12,849 nt of DNA from Thermodesulfovibrionales bacterium (GTDB lineage: Bacteria > Nitrospirota > Thermodesulfovibrionia > Thermodesulfovibrionales > SM23-35). The stretch spans positions 1 to 12,849 of the forward strand of contig JAGVMY010000114.1 of assembly GCA_020053565.1 (NCBI GenBank). Direction: 5' to 3'. The position numbers and the translations under genes were made by a program. Shown here piece after piece: positions 1 through 8,364 of the stretch. The notes under the pieces were generated by a model that saw only the letters and a program-made list of their open reading frames with translations, was not told the origin of the DNA and made no database searches. Position 1 is the first letter of the stretch. The number at the start of each line of letters is the position of its first letter.

Positions 1-194
1 AGATGGGATTCTGCTATGACTATCATTCCGCTAATACCAAATGGATTAAACTCATGGAAGGAGATATCTACTACTGTTGCCTTGGCTTCTTTTGCTGCAG
101 AGACCATTATACTTCTTACTTTCTCAAGACTTTTCAGAATTTCGGGATTGCAGTCCCGCAATTCTATTAATAAATGTTTACCTAAAGCATACAA
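1..194 (-). CDS. speD: S-adenosylmethionine decarboxylase, N-terminal part (runs off the window)
   Basis: Makes decarboxylated S-adenosylmethionine, the aminopropyl donor for spermidine synthesis; a cytosolic pyruvoyl enzyme produced by self-cleavage. The minus strand from a TTG at 194-192 is open to the window edge for 64 codons. It reads YALGKHLLIEL, then RDCNPEIL, then VVDISFHEFNPFGISGM and VIAESH, the characteristic N-terminal half of bacterial (class 1b) SpeD. The Glu62-Ser63 pair is where the family cleaves to create the pyruvoyl group, and Ser63 is the number I recall for the Thermotoga enzyme. The catalytic His and Cys lie outside the window. The TTG start is chosen because AAGGGGGG sits just upstream; an in-frame GTG at 212 is the alternative but would lie upstream of that site. 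Divergent from lnt. Confidence 0.88.
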   Translation of the reverse strand, partial: MYALGKHLLIELRDCNPEILKSLEKVRSIMVSAAKEAKATVVDISFHEFNPFGISGMIVIAESH

Positions 195-244
195 TTCCCT
201 ACCCCCCTTCACATTAATATACTTAAGTATTTATTAGAGTCAAA

Positions 245-274
245 AAGATACAGTAAATAGTGGGTTATTGTCAA
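245..274 (-). promoter_or_regulatory. Candidate promoter of speD
   Basis: On the minus strand a perfect -35 TTGACA (274-269) is followed after 18 bases by TATCTT (250-245), 4 of 6 to the -10 consensus. It lies about 50 bases upstream of the speD TTG start. Seen by eye only; the -10 is weak. Confidence 0.4.
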
Positions 275-340
275 GAAAAAAATTTTTCTTTCTTCCTTCA
301 TAGTCGTCTTGTTTACTTGCTCTCTTGTGTTTTAAACTAA

Positions 341-1912
341 ATGACTTTCACACAAATAATACATATGGAAACGAAAAACGTAATACATTATGCGGCTGCA
401 TGTATTTCGGGAATCCTCTTTGTAGTATGTTTCCCAACATTAAACCTTTTTTTTCTCGCATGGATTGCAATTGTTCCGTTTCTCTTCTCCCTCTATGATA
501 AAAAGCCAAAACAGGCATTTACGGCAGGTTTCCTTCTTGGTATCATTTATTTTTTTGGTACCCTCTACTGGATATATCACTCAATAAACCATTATGGTCA
601 TATTTCATTTATTACGAGCATTATCATTGTTCTTTTGCTCTGCATGTATCTCAGCCTCTACACAGGCATCTTTGCCCTTTTATTCTCTATGGCAATAAAG
701 AGCACGCGTCTTCCCGCGCTCTTTATTGCGCCAGTACTCTGGGTAACAATTGAGTTTCTTCGATCTTACCTTTTTACCGGGTTCCCCTGGTCAAGCATGG
801 GATATACTCAGTATACGTTCCTCCCCGTTATCCAGTTCGCAGATATCACAGGCATATACGGCATATCCTTTCTTATACTTGCTGTAAATGGAGCGTTCGC
901 AGATATTGCGCTCATGAAAAGGCGTATCAGAGATATACCGCTTTTCCCCTGGTTTCACACAGTGATCGGTCTGTCTCTTCTCCTCGTGTGTATCATCTCT
1001 TCTTTGCTCTATGGCTATTGGAGGCTCGGACAGGAAAGACCCGGGAAACAATTACGCGTGGGCATTATACAGGGGAACATCGAACAGGACAAAAAATGGG
1101 AACCTGCTTATCAAAGTTGGGTGATAGATATCTATAAGGACCTCTCGACTCAAGCTGCTTCTTCCTCTCCATCACTCATTGTCTGGCCAGAAACAGCGGT
1201 ACCATTTTATTTCAACACAGATAGAGAACATACAAAACAGCTTTTTGATTTACAAAATCAACTCAATGTTTCTCTCCTCTTTGGTGCTGTTGTTGTCAAA
1301 GAAAAGAAGGAGGGAAGAAACCTTCTGGCCAACAGTGCGGTTTTGCTCACTAAGGATGGAAGGGTATCTTATCTTTATGATAAAATACATTTAGTACCTT
1401 TTGGAGAATATGTTCCCCTGCGTAAATTCCTCTTCTTCATGGATAAACTTGTTGCAGGCGTCGGGGACTATGTGAAGGGTAACCATTATCTCAGGGCTGA
1501 GACTTCATATGGAGGCTTTGCCACCCTCATATGCTATGAGATTATTTTCCCGGGACTCGTACGAAAATTTTATGTAAAAGGCGGGGATTTTATTGTGAAT
1601 ATTACAAATGATGCATGGTTTGGAAAGACAACAGGTCCTTACCAACATTTCAGTATGGCGGTTTTTCGTGCCATAGAAAACAGAAAACCTGTGATAAGGG
1701 CTGCAAATACAGGTATCTCAGGTTTTATTGATAGCAATGGCAGAATACACTCAAAAACAAGTCTTTTCCAGACAGCTGTACTGATACAGGATTTCAAGAC
1801 TGATTCCACGAGAAGTTTTTATACAAAGTACGGTGATCTTTTTTCTTTTCTCTGTATCGTGTGTTCAATATTAATGATTACTCACCTTTTAGGAAAAACC
1901 AGAAGGAGCTAA
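341..1912 (+). CDS. lnt: Apolipoprotein N-acyltransferase
   Basis: Transfers an acyl chain from phospholipid to the N-terminal cysteine of diacylated lipoproteins in the inner membrane, the last step of lipoprotein maturation in diderms. The protein is about 523 residues. Roughly the first 230 residues are a series of hydrophobic membrane segments with the family string FLRSYLFTGFPWSSMGYTQ. A carbon-nitrogen hydrolase (nitrilase) domain follows, and a last membrane segment lies at the C-terminus. The catalytic triad is visible: Glu284 in VWPETAVPF, Lys348 in YDKIHLVPFGEYVP and Cys398 in LICYEIIFPG. The spacing is close to the E. coli enzyme (Glu267, Lys335, Cys387). The start is uncertain: ATG at 341 or at 365 (METKNVIHY), and neither has a clear ribosome-binding site. 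The stop overlaps the AAGGAGG of prfB, so the two are probably cotranscribed. The small lipoprotein at 8357 would be a substrate. Confidence 0.95.
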   Translation: MTFTQIIHMETKNVIHYAAACISGILFVVCFPTLNLFFLAWIAIVPFLFSLYDKKPKQAFTAGFLLGIIYFFGTLYWIYHSINHYGHISFITSIIIVLLLCMYLSLYTGIFALLFSMAIKSTRLPALFIAPVLWVTIEFLRSYLFTGFPWSSMGYTQYTFLPVIQFADITGIYGISFLILAVNGAFADIALMKRRIRDIPLFPWFHTVIGLSLLLVCIISSLLYGYWRLGQERPGKQLRVGIIQGNIEQDKKWEPAYQSWVIDIYKDLSTQAASSSPSLIVWPETAVPFYFNTDREHTKQLFDLQNQLNVSLLFGAVVVKEKKEGRNLLANSAVLLTKDGRVSYLYDKIHLVPFGEYVPLRKFLFFMDKLVAGVGDYVKGNHYLRAETSYGGFATLICYEIIFPGLVRKFYVKGGDFIVNITNDAWFGKTTGPYQHFSMAVFRAIENRKPVIRAANTGISGFIDSNGRIHSKTSLFQTAVLIQDFKTDSTRSFYTKYGDLFSFLCIVCSILMITHLLGKTRRS

Positions 1913-1921
1913 GGAGGCTAT

Positions 1922-3020
1922 ATGCTCATACAAGAAGAATTAAAAGAAGCGTTATCACACCTCAGAGTAAAAACAGAGTCATTAAGAGGTTATCTTTGAT
2001 GTACCGAAATTAAAAGAAGAGATTGAAAAAGTAAACAAAGACCTTGTCTCGGATAATGTATGGGCATCTCCGCAAAATGTCCAAGAACTTCTCAAAAGAA
2101 AGTCAAAGCTTGAGGATATAGTATCACATTTTGAATCACTGTCGAATAAACTTTCTTATCTTGAAGAATCAATTAGTATATTGGAGGAAGAGAGTGGAGA
2201 GTTGTTTCTTAATGAGTTACAGAAGAGTATTAAAGAATTAAAGGAAGATTTAGATACATTGGAAATCCAGTATCTCCTCTCTGGAGAAATGGATAAAAAT
2301 AACGCCATTATTACCATCCATCCTGGTGCAGGAGGTACAGAAAGTCAGGATTGGGCACAGATGCTCATGAGAATGTACCTTCGGTGGGCAGAAAGACATA
2401 AATTCACAACTCAGATTGTGGATCTACAAATAGGTGATGAGGCGGGTATAAAAAGTGCAACCATTACAGTAACAGGCCCATATGCCTATGGTTATCTTAA
2501 AGCCGAGGCAGGGGTACACCGGCTTGTGAGAATCTCACCTTTCGATGCAAACAAGAGAAGGCATACATCTTTTGCTGCGGTCCTTTTATATCCTGAGATT
2601 GAAGACAATATAGATATAGATATAAAAGAAGATGATATAAAGACAGATACATTCAGGGCATCAGGTGCAGGTGGGCAACATGTAAACAAGACCTCTTCAG
2701 CTGTAAGGATTACCCATATCCCAACTGGAATTATTGTGAGTTGTCAGAACGAACGATCACAACATAAAAATAGGTCTATCGCTATGAAAATAGTGAAGTC
2801 ACGTCTGTACGATCTCAGGTTTAAGGAACAGGAAAAAAAGATAGAAGATATTGTGGGGGGGAAAAAGGGGATTGCTTGGGGAAACCAGATAAGGTCTTAC
2901 ATCCTTCAGCCGTATAGAATTGTAAAAGATCACAGAACTGGTATAGAAATAGGCAATGTAGATGCTGTACTTGATGGAAATATAGATGAATTTATTACGG
3001 AATTTCTCAAGAAAAAATAG
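1922..3020 (+). CDS. prfB: Peptide chain release factor 2, expressed by +1 programmed frameshift
   Basis: Recognises UGA and UAA stop codons in the ribosome and triggers peptide release. Translation starts at ATG 1922 behind AAGGAGG (1911-1917), reads 25 codons to ...LRGYL, then meets an in-frame TGA (1997-1999). Shifting +1 at CTT gives GAT (1998) and an open frame to TAG at 3018, 365 residues in total, the same length as E. coli RF2. The anticodon-like SPF motif falls at residues 205-207 and the catalytic GGQ at 250-252, the E. coli positions. A caller that ignores the shift would report only a truncated frame beginning near 2181. Regulation is autogenous: low RF2 lets the ribosome pause at UGA and slip. 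It directly follows lnt, 9 bases after its stop. Confidence 0.96.
1985..2000 (+). promoter_or_regulatory. prfB programmed +1 frameshift site
   Basis: AGAGGT TAT CTT TGA T. The Shine-Dalgarno-like AGAGGT is three bases before the slippery CTT, the same spacing as the E. coli AGGGGG TAT CTT TGA C. The peptide RGYL before and D after the shift is also conserved. The base after TGA is T, not the usual C. Confidence 0.93.
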
Positions 3021-3244
3021 CTATGGTAATGTATGATGGAAAGTAATATTTCTATTGCTTCTATATTAAGAGATTTATTTAGTAGTTTTAGTAGGAGCTG
3101 TTTGTATGTTTAAAAGTGAATTTTTAATAGTGTTCATCAATAGTTTTATAGTTAGTAAAGATAGGTGAAAGGAAGTGTAGTTTTTGAAAGTTGTTATTAA
3201 TTTTTTAAATAACATTGTACCTAACATTATAGTAACAGATTTTC

Positions 3245-3273
3245 TTGTCTTACCTGAGAATATGCGATATAAT
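3245..3273 (+). promoter_or_regulatory. dnaA promoter
   Basis: TTGTCT (3245-3250; 4 of 6 to the -35 consensus), a spacer of exactly 17 bases, and a perfect TATAAT (3268-3273). The predicted start of transcription near 3280 places the DnaA box and dyad just inside the leader of dnaA. Confidence 0.65.
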
Positions 3274-3288
3274 GTTCTACTTCACGTA

Positions 3289-3319
3289 AACAGTTATCAA
3301 CATATGTTAGTAAACTGTT
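3289..3319 (+). promoter_or_regulatory. DnaA box within a dyad in the dnaA leader
   Basis: TTATCAACA (3294-3302) differs from the consensus DnaA box TTATCCACA at one base. It lies inside a near-symmetric arrangement: AACAGTT (3289-3295), the palindrome AACATATGTT (3299-3308) and AACTGTT (3313-3319) share nearly the same centre. Placed just after the promoter, it is a likely site for DnaA to repress its own gene. Confidence 0.55.
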
Positions 3320-3337
3320 AGTAAATTAGGGACATAC

Positions 3338-4669
3338 ATGACTCTTGAAGAAATCTGGAATAATAGCCTTTCCAAAATAGAAGAGAAAGTGGGTAACCAT
3401 GCAACTGAGCTATGGTTCAGACCTATAAAAATTTTCCAGGAAAAAGAACAGCAGGTAATTATGGATATTCCAAACAGGTTCTTTAAGGATTGGATTGAAG
3501 ACAATTATCCTAATCTCATAGAAGAGACAATCGGAGGTATCTTAGGGTACCCTGTAAGCATCAATTACAGGATAGCGGAAAAAATAAATCCAATTGTCAA
3601 GAAGATGGACATAAGATTGGAAAACAGAAGGCAGAAGCTTGCAAGTAAAGGAATATATCTCAACCCAAAATATACATTCGAGAGTTTTGTCGTTGGACCA
3701 AGTAACCAGTTTACCCAAGCAGCGGCAATGGCTGTTGCAGAGGCACCCGGCAGGTTATATAACCCCTTATTTATTTACGGAGGCGTCGGTCTCGGAAAGA
3801 CACATCTTATGAATGCAATTGGTAATGCAGTTATAGACAAAATGTCAGACCTTATCGTTCTTTATGTGTCATCGGAGCAATTCACCAATGAGGTAGTATC
3901 TGCATTGAGACACGAACGGATGAGTGATTTTAAAGAGAAATATAGAAATGTGGACATCCTTTTGTTGGATGACATACAGTTTATCGCAAATAAACCAGCG
4001 ACTCAGGAAGAATTCTTCCATACATTCAATGCACTTTATGAAAAACAGAGGCAGATAGTGATCTCAAGTGACAGGTCACCAAAGGAGATAGATGCGGTCA
4101 CAGACAGGCTGAGGTCGAGATTCAGCATGGGACTTATTGCTGATATACAACCGCCGGAGATGGAGACAAAGGCAGCGATATTACTTAAGAAAGCAGCGAT
4201 AGAAAGGATTGCTATTTCTGAAGAGGTCGCTTATTATCTTGCCTCAAAAGTAAAAACGAATATTAGGGAATTAGAGGGATGTCTCATCCGCCTCGGCGCA
4301 CAGGCGTCTCTCACAGGGAAACCAATAGATAAAGAAATGGCAAAATACATACTGCGAGACCTTATTGAAGAAGATGAAAAGCCTATAAACGTGGAACAAA
4401 TACAGAAGGTGGTTTGTGAACATTTTGACCTTAAATTAGTTGATATGAAAGTGAAGAAAAGGACCAAGGAAGTAGCCTTCCCGAGGCAGGTCGCAATGTA
4501 TATGTGCAAACAGCTTACGAATATGTCTCTGAGTGACATAGGGAAAAACTTTGGTGGTAAAGACCATGCGACGGTTATCTATGCATGTAAGCAGATTGAA
4601 GAAAAGAGGGCAAAAGAAGAGGTATTTAACAGGGTGATTGAAAAACTTTTGCGTAAAATAAAACCATGA
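3338..4669 (+). CDS. dnaA: Chromosomal replication initiator protein DnaA
   Basis: AAA+ ATPase that binds DnaA boxes at oriC, melts the origin and loads the replicative helicase. The 443 residues show the short N-terminal interaction domain (about 1-85) and a very short linker. The ATPase domain has Walker A GGVGLGKT (148-155), Walker B LLLDDIQF (208-215) and the box with DRLRSRFSMGL. The C-terminal helix-turn-helix domain carries the signature DHATVIYA (409-416), which contacts the DnaA box. Length is usual for the family, slightly short because of the linker. ATG at 3338 follows a weak TAGGGA. It has its own promoter and DnaA box upstream and heads a dnaA-dnaN-gyrB run. Confidence 0.98.
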   Translation: MTLEEIWNNSLSKIEEKVGNHATELWFRPIKIFQEKEQQVIMDIPNRFFKDWIEDNYPNLIEETIGGILGYPVSINYRIAEKINPIVKKMDIRLENRRQKLASKGIYLNPKYTFESFVVGPSNQFTQAAAMAVAEAPGRLYNPLFIYGGVGLGKTHLMNAIGNAVIDKMSDLIVLYVSSEQFTNEVVSALRHERMSDFKEKYRNVDILLLDDIQFIANKPATQEEFFHTFNALYEKQRQIVISSDRSPKEIDAVTDRLRSRFSMGLIADIQPPEMETKAAILLKKAAIERIAISEEVAYYLASKVKTNIRELEGCLIRLGAQASLTGKPIDKEMAKYILRDLIEEDEKPINVEQIQKVVCEHFDLKLVDMKVKKRTKEVAFPRQVAMYMCKQLTNMSLSDIGKNFGGKDHATVIYACKQIEEKRAKEEVFNRVIEKLLRKIKP

Positions 4670-4748
4670 TCAGTTGTCAGATGTCAGTTGTTAGTCTAAG
4701 AACTAAAAACTAACAACTAACAACGAACAACTAAATAGAGGAGGGGTT
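4670..4748 (+). repeat. Micro-repeat spacer with hairpin between dnaA and dnaN
   Basis: The 79-base spacer is built from variants of AGTTGTTAG and CTAACAACT. AGTTGTTAGT (4686-4695) and ACTAACAACT (4709-4718) form a perfect 10-base inverted repeat with a 13-base loop, and the CAACTAACAACGAACAACTAA-like stretch repeats further. No T-run follows, so it does not look like an intrinsic terminator. The dnaN ribosome-binding site GAGGAGGGG follows at its end. Confidence 0.6.
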
Positions 4749-5864
4749 ATGAAGTTAAGCGTTTCAAAGGATGAAATCCAGGAAAAGTTGTCAAATATCC
4801 AAAATATAGTGGAGAAGAGAAACACAATGCCTATATTAAGCCATTTCTTTCTCGATGCAGGCAAGAAAGGGTCATATATAGTTGCGACTGATCTTGAAAC
4901 GGCACTTAAAGAACCCATTGAGATGAAAGTGGAGAAAGAGGGGAAGCTCTGTATCCCTGCGCGAAAGCTTTTCGAAATAGTGAGGGAGATTGAGGGAGAG
5001 TTATTGTTCGAATCAGTAGATGAACAATGGCTTAAAGTCAAAGCGGGTACAAGTGACTTCAGACTCGCATGTCTTCCCCCAGGCGAATTTCCGGCATGGC
5101 CATTAATGGAAGATGTTGAAGAGATGACCATCGATGCAGGGATGCTCATGGAGATGATAGAAAAGACAATCTATTCTGCAGGAGAGAGTGATACCAGATA
5201 TACACTTAACGGGCTCCTGTTTCATACCAGGCCTCAGGATAAGGCACTGAACGTCGTGGGGACAGACGGACACAGGCTTGCAATGATAGTGAAACAGATG
5301 GAAAGTGAAATTAAAAATGAGAAGAAGATAATTGTTCCCCGGAAAGCAGTTTCTGAGTTGAGGCGATTTTTAAGTAAAGATGATGAGAAGGTGAAGATCG
5401 TGATAGGGAAAAACCACTTACTTTTTGGAGTGGCTGATGTAGAATTTCTGACAAGGCTCATAGAAGGAACATATCCCAATTATGAGCATGTTATTCCTCA
5501 GGGAAATGAAAAAAAGGTAGCGATGAAAAGGGAGACCTTCACGAAAGCACTCCGAAGGGTCTCGGTGATGTCAAGAGAGAGGGCAAATGCCGTAAGGTTT
5601 GATTTTGATGAGTCCGCCTCAGGCGGGAACCTTATAATCTCGTCGTCAAACCCTGACATTGGAGAGGCAAGGGAAGAAGTTGCTGTGGATTATAAAGGTG
5701 AAAAACTTTCAGTGGGATTTAATGCACGGTATCTCCTGGATTCCCTCGGTGTAATGTCATCAGAGAATATTGTTCTTGAGCTTCAGGATCCGCTGAGCCC
5801 TGTGCTCATGAGAGAAGAGGGCAACGAAGATTACAGGTGCGTGGTTATGCCGATGAGAATATAA
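4749..5864 (+). CDS. dnaN: DNA polymerase III beta subunit (sliding clamp)
   Basis: Ring-shaped processivity clamp that tethers DNA polymerase III and many repair proteins to DNA; acts as a dimer. The 371 residues match the family's length (about 366-380) and threefold repeated fold. Recognisable strings are RNTMPILSHF near residue 24 and the typical N-terminal LSVSKDEIQEKLS. Others are YTLNGLLFH followed by VGTDGHRLA in the middle domain, RLIEGTYPNYEHVIP, and the C-terminal VVMPMRI that closes the peptide-binding pocket. ATG at 4749 has a strong ribosome-binding site, GAGGAGGGG. It sits between dnaA and gyrB in the common bacterial order. Confidence 0.98.
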   Translation: MKLSVSKDEIQEKLSNIQNIVEKRNTMPILSHFFLDAGKKGSYIVATDLETALKEPIEMKVEKEGKLCIPARKLFEIVREIEGELLFESVDEQWLKVKAGTSDFRLACLPPGEFPAWPLMEDVEEMTIDAGMLMEMIEKTIYSAGESDTRYTLNGLLFHTRPQDKALNVVGTDGHRLAMIVKQMESEIKNEKKIIVPRKAVSELRRFLSKDDEKVKIVIGKNHLLFGVADVEFLTRLIEGTYPNYEHVIPQGNEKKVAMKRETFTKALRRVSVMSRERANAVRFDFDESASGGNLIISSSNPDIGEAREEVAVDYKGEKLSVGFNARYLLDSLGVMSSENIVLELQDPLSPVLMREEGNEDYRCVVMPMRI

Positions 5865-5967
5865 AGATTATAAAGCGTGAACCGTGATGAGTAAGGAGTG
5901 CAGAACAAACCCTTAACAATTACAGATTACGCATGACGCATAACGTATTTAAGAAGGAGAGATAAGA
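5865..5967 (+). repeat. Degenerate-repeat spacer between dnaN and gyrB
   Basis: The 103-base spacer has no gene. It contains the tandem-like ACGCATGACGCATAACG (5931-5947) and the imperfectly matching GTGAACCGTGATGAG (5877-5891). The gyrB ribosome-binding site AAGGAG is at 5953-5958. Confidence 0.45.
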
Positions 5968-8364
5968 TTGGAAGATAAAGTGAACGAGAATGATTCATAT
6001 ACTGCCGAAGATATAAAGATACTCAAAGGCCTCGACGCAGTCAGGAAAAGGCCTGCAATGTTCATAGGATCAACGGGCATAGAAGGGTTGCACCACCTTG
6101 TCTATGAAGTAGTTGATAATAGCGTTGATGAATCACTTGCAGGTTATTGTAAGAATGTAGACGTGATTATTCATCACGACGGAAGTTGCACAGTAATAGA
6201 TGACGGGAGAGGCATACCAACTGATCCCCATCCAGGAGATCCTACAGGGCGTTCCGCAACAGAGGTTGCGCTCACAGAGTTACACGCAGGGGGAAAATTT
6301 GAATCTAAGGCATACAGGATATCAGGTGGATTACATGGAGTTGGTGTATCAGTAGTGAATGCACTTTCAGAATGGCTTGACGTAGAGATAAGACAGAACG
6401 GGAATGTCTATCAGCACCATTATGAGAGAGGTGTGCCATCAGGCCCGCTCACTCTAGTGGGAAAGACAAAAAGAAGAGGCACAAAGGTGACATTTAAACC
6501 TGACTCCGAGATATTTGAAGTGTTAGATTTCAGTTACGATATCTTATCTCAGAGGCTGAGGGAATTGGCATTTCTTAACAGAGGGCTCAAGATAACTCTC
6601 TCAGATGAAAGGACAGAAAAGAATCAGGTATTCCTTTATAGCGGTGGAATTGTATCTTTTGTTGAGCACCTCAATAAAAATAAGACACCAATTCATCTTA
6701 AACCCGTGTATATATCCGGTGAAAAAGAAGATGTCATCGTTGAAATAGCCCTCCAGTATAATGATGGCTACACAGAGACAATTTACACCTTTGCGAACAA
6801 TATCAATACAAAAGAGGGCGGGACTCATCTCATCGGTTTTAAGTCAGCACTGACAAGGACAGTAAATACCTATGCAGTCTCCTCAGGACTGCTGAAAGAC
6901 GGAAAAGAGTCACTTTCAGGTGATGATATAAGAGAGGGACTTACTACCGTGATTAACGTAAAGCTTCTTTCACCCCAGTTTGAAGGCCAGACAAAGATGA
7001 AGCTCGGAAACAGCGAGGTGAAAGGGATAGTAGAATCTATAGTGAATGAGGGTCTTGGCACATATTTCGAGGAAAATCCGTCTGTAGTGAGAAAAATTGT
7101 TGAAAAGGCACTCCAGGCATCAAGGGCGAGGGAGGCAGCAAGGAAGGCAAGGGAGTTGACAAGGAGAAAAGGAGTATTTGAAGACACAGGCCTGCCTGGA
7201 AAACTTGCAGACTGTTCTGAGAAAGACCCTGCATTGAGTGAGATCTTCATTGTTGAAGGAGATTCTGCAGGTGGATCTGCAAAACAGGGCAGAGACAGAC
7301 GTACTCAGGCCATACTCCCTCTCAGAGGTAAGATATTGAATGTTGAGAAGGCACGTTTTGACAAGATGCTCAGTTCAGAGGAGATAAAGGTGCTTATAAC
7401 CGCCCTGGGAACAAGCATAGGACCTGATGATTTTGATATATCAAAAATAAGGTATCATAAGGTTATCCTTATGACAGATGCTGATGTTGACGGCGCGCAT
7501 ATAAGAACATTACTTCTCACCTTTTTTTACCGGCAGATGCCCCAGGTGATAGAAAGGGGATATCTTTATATTGCCCAGCCGCCGCTCTTCAAGGTGAAAA
7601 AAGGCAAGACAGAGAAGTATATTCAGAATGAGACAGAGATGCAGGGCATGCTCTTTGAACTTGCTTCAGACGACCTCGAGGTTTCTATAAAGGGACAGGC
7701 ATTGAGGGGAAAAGCACTTATCACGCATATGAAAAGGCTTTTCAGGTTTGAGCGGCTGACAGAATGGTTTGAGAAGAGAAGAAAAGACCCGGAGCTTTTA
7801 CGGTTTATCCTTTCAGCAGGTATCAATAAAGACACATTGAAAGACAGTGTTAAGCTCGAAGAATTTTTAAGGATGATAAAAGAAAAGGACCAGAGCATAG
7901 CTATAGGTGAAATCCAGCTTGATGAAGAACATCAGACTTACGGGGTTGAGATAAGGAGGCATAATTATAAACTCAACCTGGATACCAATTTCCTTACATC
8001 TCCTGAGTTCAGAGAGCTGGTGAATCTTTACAGTATCATAAGGGATCTCGGAGAACCGCCCTATAAGATACAGATTAAAGAAGGAGCAAGAGAGATATCC
8101 ACAAGCTCAGAGCTTCTTAACGTTGTATATGCAACAGCCAAAAAAGGACTCACCATTCAGAGGTATAAAGGACTTGGAGAAATGAACCCCCATCAACTCT
8201 GGGAGACAACAATGGACACTGAAAAAAGGACACTCCTTCAGGTGAACATCCAGGATTCTGTGCAGGCAGACCAGATATTCACCATTCTTATGGGGGATCA
8301 GGTAGAACCAAGAAGAGAGTTCATTACTACCCATGCATTGGAGGCAAGGAATATAGATGTATAA
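5968..8364 (+). CDS. gyrB: DNA gyrase subunit B
   Basis: ATPase subunit of gyrase; with GyrA it introduces negative supercoils into DNA. The GHKL ATP-binding motifs are intact: Glu47 and Asn51 in YEVVDNSVDE, Asp79 in DDGRGIPTD, and the GGLHGVGVSVVNALS loop (120-134). The TOPRIM metal site has Glu430 in VEGDSAGG and Asp504, Asp506 and Asp508 in TDADVDGAH. The C-terminal GyrA-contact box is YKGLGEMNP near 733. At 798 residues it is the long form. The stretch at roughly 550-720 matches the insertion known from E. coli GyrB, absent from the roughly 640-residue Firmicutes type. It starts with TTG, supported by AAGGAG nine bases upstream. The last bases overlap the next gene. gyrA is not in the window. 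Confidence 0.98.
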   Translation: MEDKVNENDSYTAEDIKILKGLDAVRKRPAMFIGSTGIEGLHHLVYEVVDNSVDESLAGYCKNVDVIIHHDGSCTVIDDGRGIPTDPHPGDPTGRSATEVALTELHAGGKFESKAYRISGGLHGVGVSVVNALSEWLDVEIRQNGNVYQHHYERGVPSGPLTLVGKTKRRGTKVTFKPDSEIFEVLDFSYDILSQRLRELAFLNRGLKITLSDERTEKNQVFLYSGGIVSFVEHLNKNKTPIHLKPVYISGEKEDVIVEIALQYNDGYTETIYTFANNINTKEGGTHLIGFKSALTRTVNTYAVSSGLLKDGKESLSGDDIREGLTTVINVKLLSPQFEGQTKMKLGNSEVKGIVESIVNEGLGTYFEENPSVVRKIVEKALQASRAREAARKARELTRRKGVFEDTGLPGKLADCSEKDPALSEIFIVEGDSAGGSAKQGRDRRTQAILPLRGKILNVEKARFDKMLSSEEIKVLITALGTSIGPDDFDISKIRYHKVILMTDADVDGAHIRTLLLTFFYRQMPQVIERGYLYIAQPPLFKVKKGKTEKYIQNETEMQGMLFELASDDLEVSIKGQALRGKALITHMKRLFRFERLTEWFEKRRKDPELLRFILSAGINKDTLKDSVKLEEFLRMIKEKDQSIAIGEIQLDEEHQTYGVEIRRHNYKLNLDTNFLTSPEFRELVNLYSIIRDLGEPPYKIQIKEGAREISTSSELLNVVYATAKKGLTIQRYKGLGEMNPHQLWETTMDTEKRTLLQVNIQDSVQADQIFTILMGDQVEPRREFITTHALEARNIDV

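Larger units (their letters stand above)
3021..3337 (+). other. Gene-free control region upstream of dnaA (possible part of oriC)
   Basis: This is a 317-base AT-rich spacer with no convincing reading frame. It contains an AT-only dyad GTTATT...AATAAC (3193-3213), the dnaA promoter (3245-3273), one DnaA box TTATCAACA (3294-3302), a dyad around 3289-3319 and a 10-base direct repeat (3305-3325). A single recognisable DnaA box is few for a full origin, so origin function is only a possibility; autoregulation of dnaA is the simpler reading. Confidence 0.5.

Noticed and set aside
195..212. Upstream GTG start (212) for speD
   Set aside because: It would place the AAGGGGGG ribosome-binding site inside the coding region; the TTG at 194 is correctly spaced and fits the family's N-terminus.
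16..237. Plus-strand reading frame of 73 codons at the left edge
   Set aside because: It is the antisense of speD, whose minus-strand translation matches a known family closely.
3193..3213. Terminator for prfB at GTTATT...AATAAC
   Set aside because: Stem contains a single G-C pair and the sequence sits 170 bases after the stop; more likely an AT-rich unwinding-prone stretch.
4686..4718. Intrinsic terminator after dnaA
   Set aside because: A 10-base inverted repeat exists but the stem is AT-rich and no T-run follows; dnaN lies just downstream.
6870..7250. Long minus-strand frames opposite gyrB and other core genes
   Set aside because: They are antisense shadows of strongly supported genes, with serine- and phenylalanine-rich nonsense composition.
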